From the NCBI GenBank assembly GCA_030612495.1, contig JAUWNT010000111.1, forward strand, positions 1 to 7,150: a stretch of 7,150 nucleotides of DNA, written 5' to 3'. Position 1 is the first letter of the stretch. Every line of letters starts with the position of its first letter. This DNA comes from Candidatus Aminicenantota bacterium. Lineage in GTDB: Bacteria > Acidobacteriota > Aminicenantia > UBA2199. The translations under genes were made by a program, and so were the position numbers. The notes below the pieces were generated by a model. The model searched no databases. It was not told the origin of the DNA and saw only the letters and a program-made list of their open reading frames with translations. Positions 6,492 to 7,150 of this stretch are shown here, in pieces.

Positions 6492-7076
6492 TTAAATTGA
6501 TAGCATAGTATTTATTGATTTCCATAACTTTTCTCCATCCTTTTTAAGATTAAAAGAATGATCCGATAATGTCCATTTTTTGACAATTAGACGTAAGGAG
6601 CCCATAATAATCAGAACCAGCTGTTCTGCTCCAATATCTAATCTGATCTCTCCGTTTCTCTGTCCGCTTTTAATGATAGACAGGATGAATTCAAAATTAA
6701 AATCCATAATGGAGTATATTTTCTCCGAAAGCCGCTTGTCATCCTGAAATATTTCTTCAGAAAAGATAACAGATGCCAATACAGGGTTTTTTGAGAAATT
6801 GCTGAAAAGGTTTCTGTAAATTGAATTTAACTGTTTCAAAGAGGAGTTTTTGTCTGAATTTATTAGAGTATTAAATTTACGCATCTTATTTTCAAACATG
6901 GATAGAATGGTTAGAAGTATTTCCATTTTGCTTTCGAAATGCCGGTAAATGGCAGGTTCGGAAAAACCGATTTTTTTTGACAGGTTTTTTATAGTTAGAT
7001 TTTGGATTCCTTTTTTAGAGATAATTTCAATAGATGCATCCACTATCTCCCTTTGTCTTTCAGTCAAAGTATTCAC
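6492..7076 (-). CDS. TetR/AcrR-family transcriptional regulator
   Basis: A one-domain-pair repressor of about 194 residues. Counting from the GTG at 7076, the N-terminal TetR helix-turn-helix spans about residues 4-56: RQREIVDASIEIISKKGI, then LTIKNLSKKIGFSEPAIYRHF with the recognition helix and the classic Y-R-H-F, then ESKMEILL. The rest is the helical ligand-binding and dimerisation domain (with FSEEIFQDDKRL, SGQRNGEIR and MGSLRLIVKKW). The domain pattern is common among TetR regulators placed beside RND pumps, so it probably senses the pump's substrate or a related lipid. I chose GTG 7076 because GGAGGAG lies 6 nt before it; the upstream ATG at 7091 (199 residues) has no ribosome site, and that same GGAGGAG falls just after it. 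It lies 40 nt upstream of the RND gene on the same strand and should control itself and the pump operon. Confidence 0.92.
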   Translation of the reverse strand: MNTLTERQREIVDASIEIISKKGIQNLTIKNLSKKIGFSEPAIYRHFESKMEILLTILSMFENKMRKFNTLINSDKNSSLKQLNSIYRNLFSNFSKNPVLASVIFSEEIFQDDKRLSEKIYSIMDFNFEFILSIIKSGQRNGEIRLDIGAEQLVLIIMGSLRLIVKKWTLSDHSFNLKKDGEKLWKSINTMLSI

Positions 7077-7082
7077 TTTTTT

Positions 7083-7089
7083 CTCCTCC
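7083..7089 (-). promoter_or_regulatory. Shine-Dalgarno sequence that decides the TetR start
   Basis: Minus strand GGAGGAG is followed by AAAAAA and then GTG at 7076. It lies immediately downstream of the ATG at 7091, so it cannot serve that codon. Confidence 0.75.
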
Positions 7090-7091
7090 AT

Positions 7092-7111
7092 GTTAGTTAT
7101 CGTTCACTAAC
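7092..7111 (-). promoter_or_regulatory. Probable TetR operator: palindrome between -10 box and start
   Basis: Minus strand GTTAGT-GAACGATA-ACTAAC: 6-bp perfect inverted arms around an 8-bp centre that is itself partly symmetric (central CG). It directly adjoins the -10 box and covers the predicted transcription start (about 7105), so a bound TetR dimer would shut the promoter. Confidence 0.7.
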
Positions 7112-7140
7112 ATTATAAGATAATAAATCATTTTTGTCAA
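7112..7140 (-). promoter_or_regulatory. Full-consensus sigma-70 promoter of the tetR-RND operon
   Basis: Minus strand TTGACA (7140-7135), a 17-nt spacer and TATAAT (7117-7112): a perfect match to consensus at both boxes with optimal spacing. An A-tract (7142-7149) sits just upstream of the -35 and may act as an UP element. The start is expected near 7105, leaving a leader of roughly 29 nt to GTG 7076. Confidence 0.88.
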
Positions 7141-7150
7141 CTTTTTTTTA

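Overview
The window is a stretch of low-GC DNA in which every supported gene is on the minus strand, so transcription runs from the right edge to the left edge. The organism is most likely a didermic (two-membrane) AT-rich bacterium. One gene encodes an outer-membrane beta-barrel protein with a C-terminal phenylalanine, another encodes a periplasmic LolA-like carrier, and several signal peptides end in the S-Q, A-Q or similar form common in spirochaetes, Bacteroidota and related candidate phyla. A spirochaete or a Cloacimonadota/Delongbacteria-like lineage would fit, but the sequence alone does not settle this. TGA is used as a stop codon, promoters are of the sigma-70 TTGACA/TATAAT kind, and most starts have a clear Shine-Dalgarno (SD) sequence.

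Right part (about 7150 to 2080): a four-gene operon. It starts with a full-consensus promoter overlapped by a palindromic operator, followed by a TetR regulator, a 768-residue RND/MMPL-type transporter of the HAE3 kind, a LolA-like 'outer membrane lipoprotein-sorting' periplasmic protein, and a DUF1302-like outer-membrane barrel protein. The last three genes overlap by 4 nt and 1 nt, so their translation is probably coupled. Together they provide an inner-membrane pump, a periplasmic lipid/lipoprotein carrier and an outer-membrane component. This suggests a complete route for moving a hydrophobic substrate across the envelope, switched on when the TetR protein releases its operator. The substrate cannot be read from the sequence. 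The operon ends in a long imperfect hairpin that includes the last stop codon.

Middle (about 2077 to 747): a monocistronic gene with its own promoter, encoding a secreted TPR and coiled-coil protein of unknown function.

Left part (about 680 to 1): a YtrA-type GntR repressor with a near-consensus promoter. The predicted transcript starts almost at the GTG start codon, and a palindrome covers the -10 box. The repressor overlaps by 4 nt an ABC transporter ATPase gene that runs off the left edge. This is the standard layout of self-regulated GntR/ABC modules that respond to envelope stress. A second copy of the operator half-site lies about 85 bp upstream.

No RNA genes, insertion sequences or CRISPR arrays were found.
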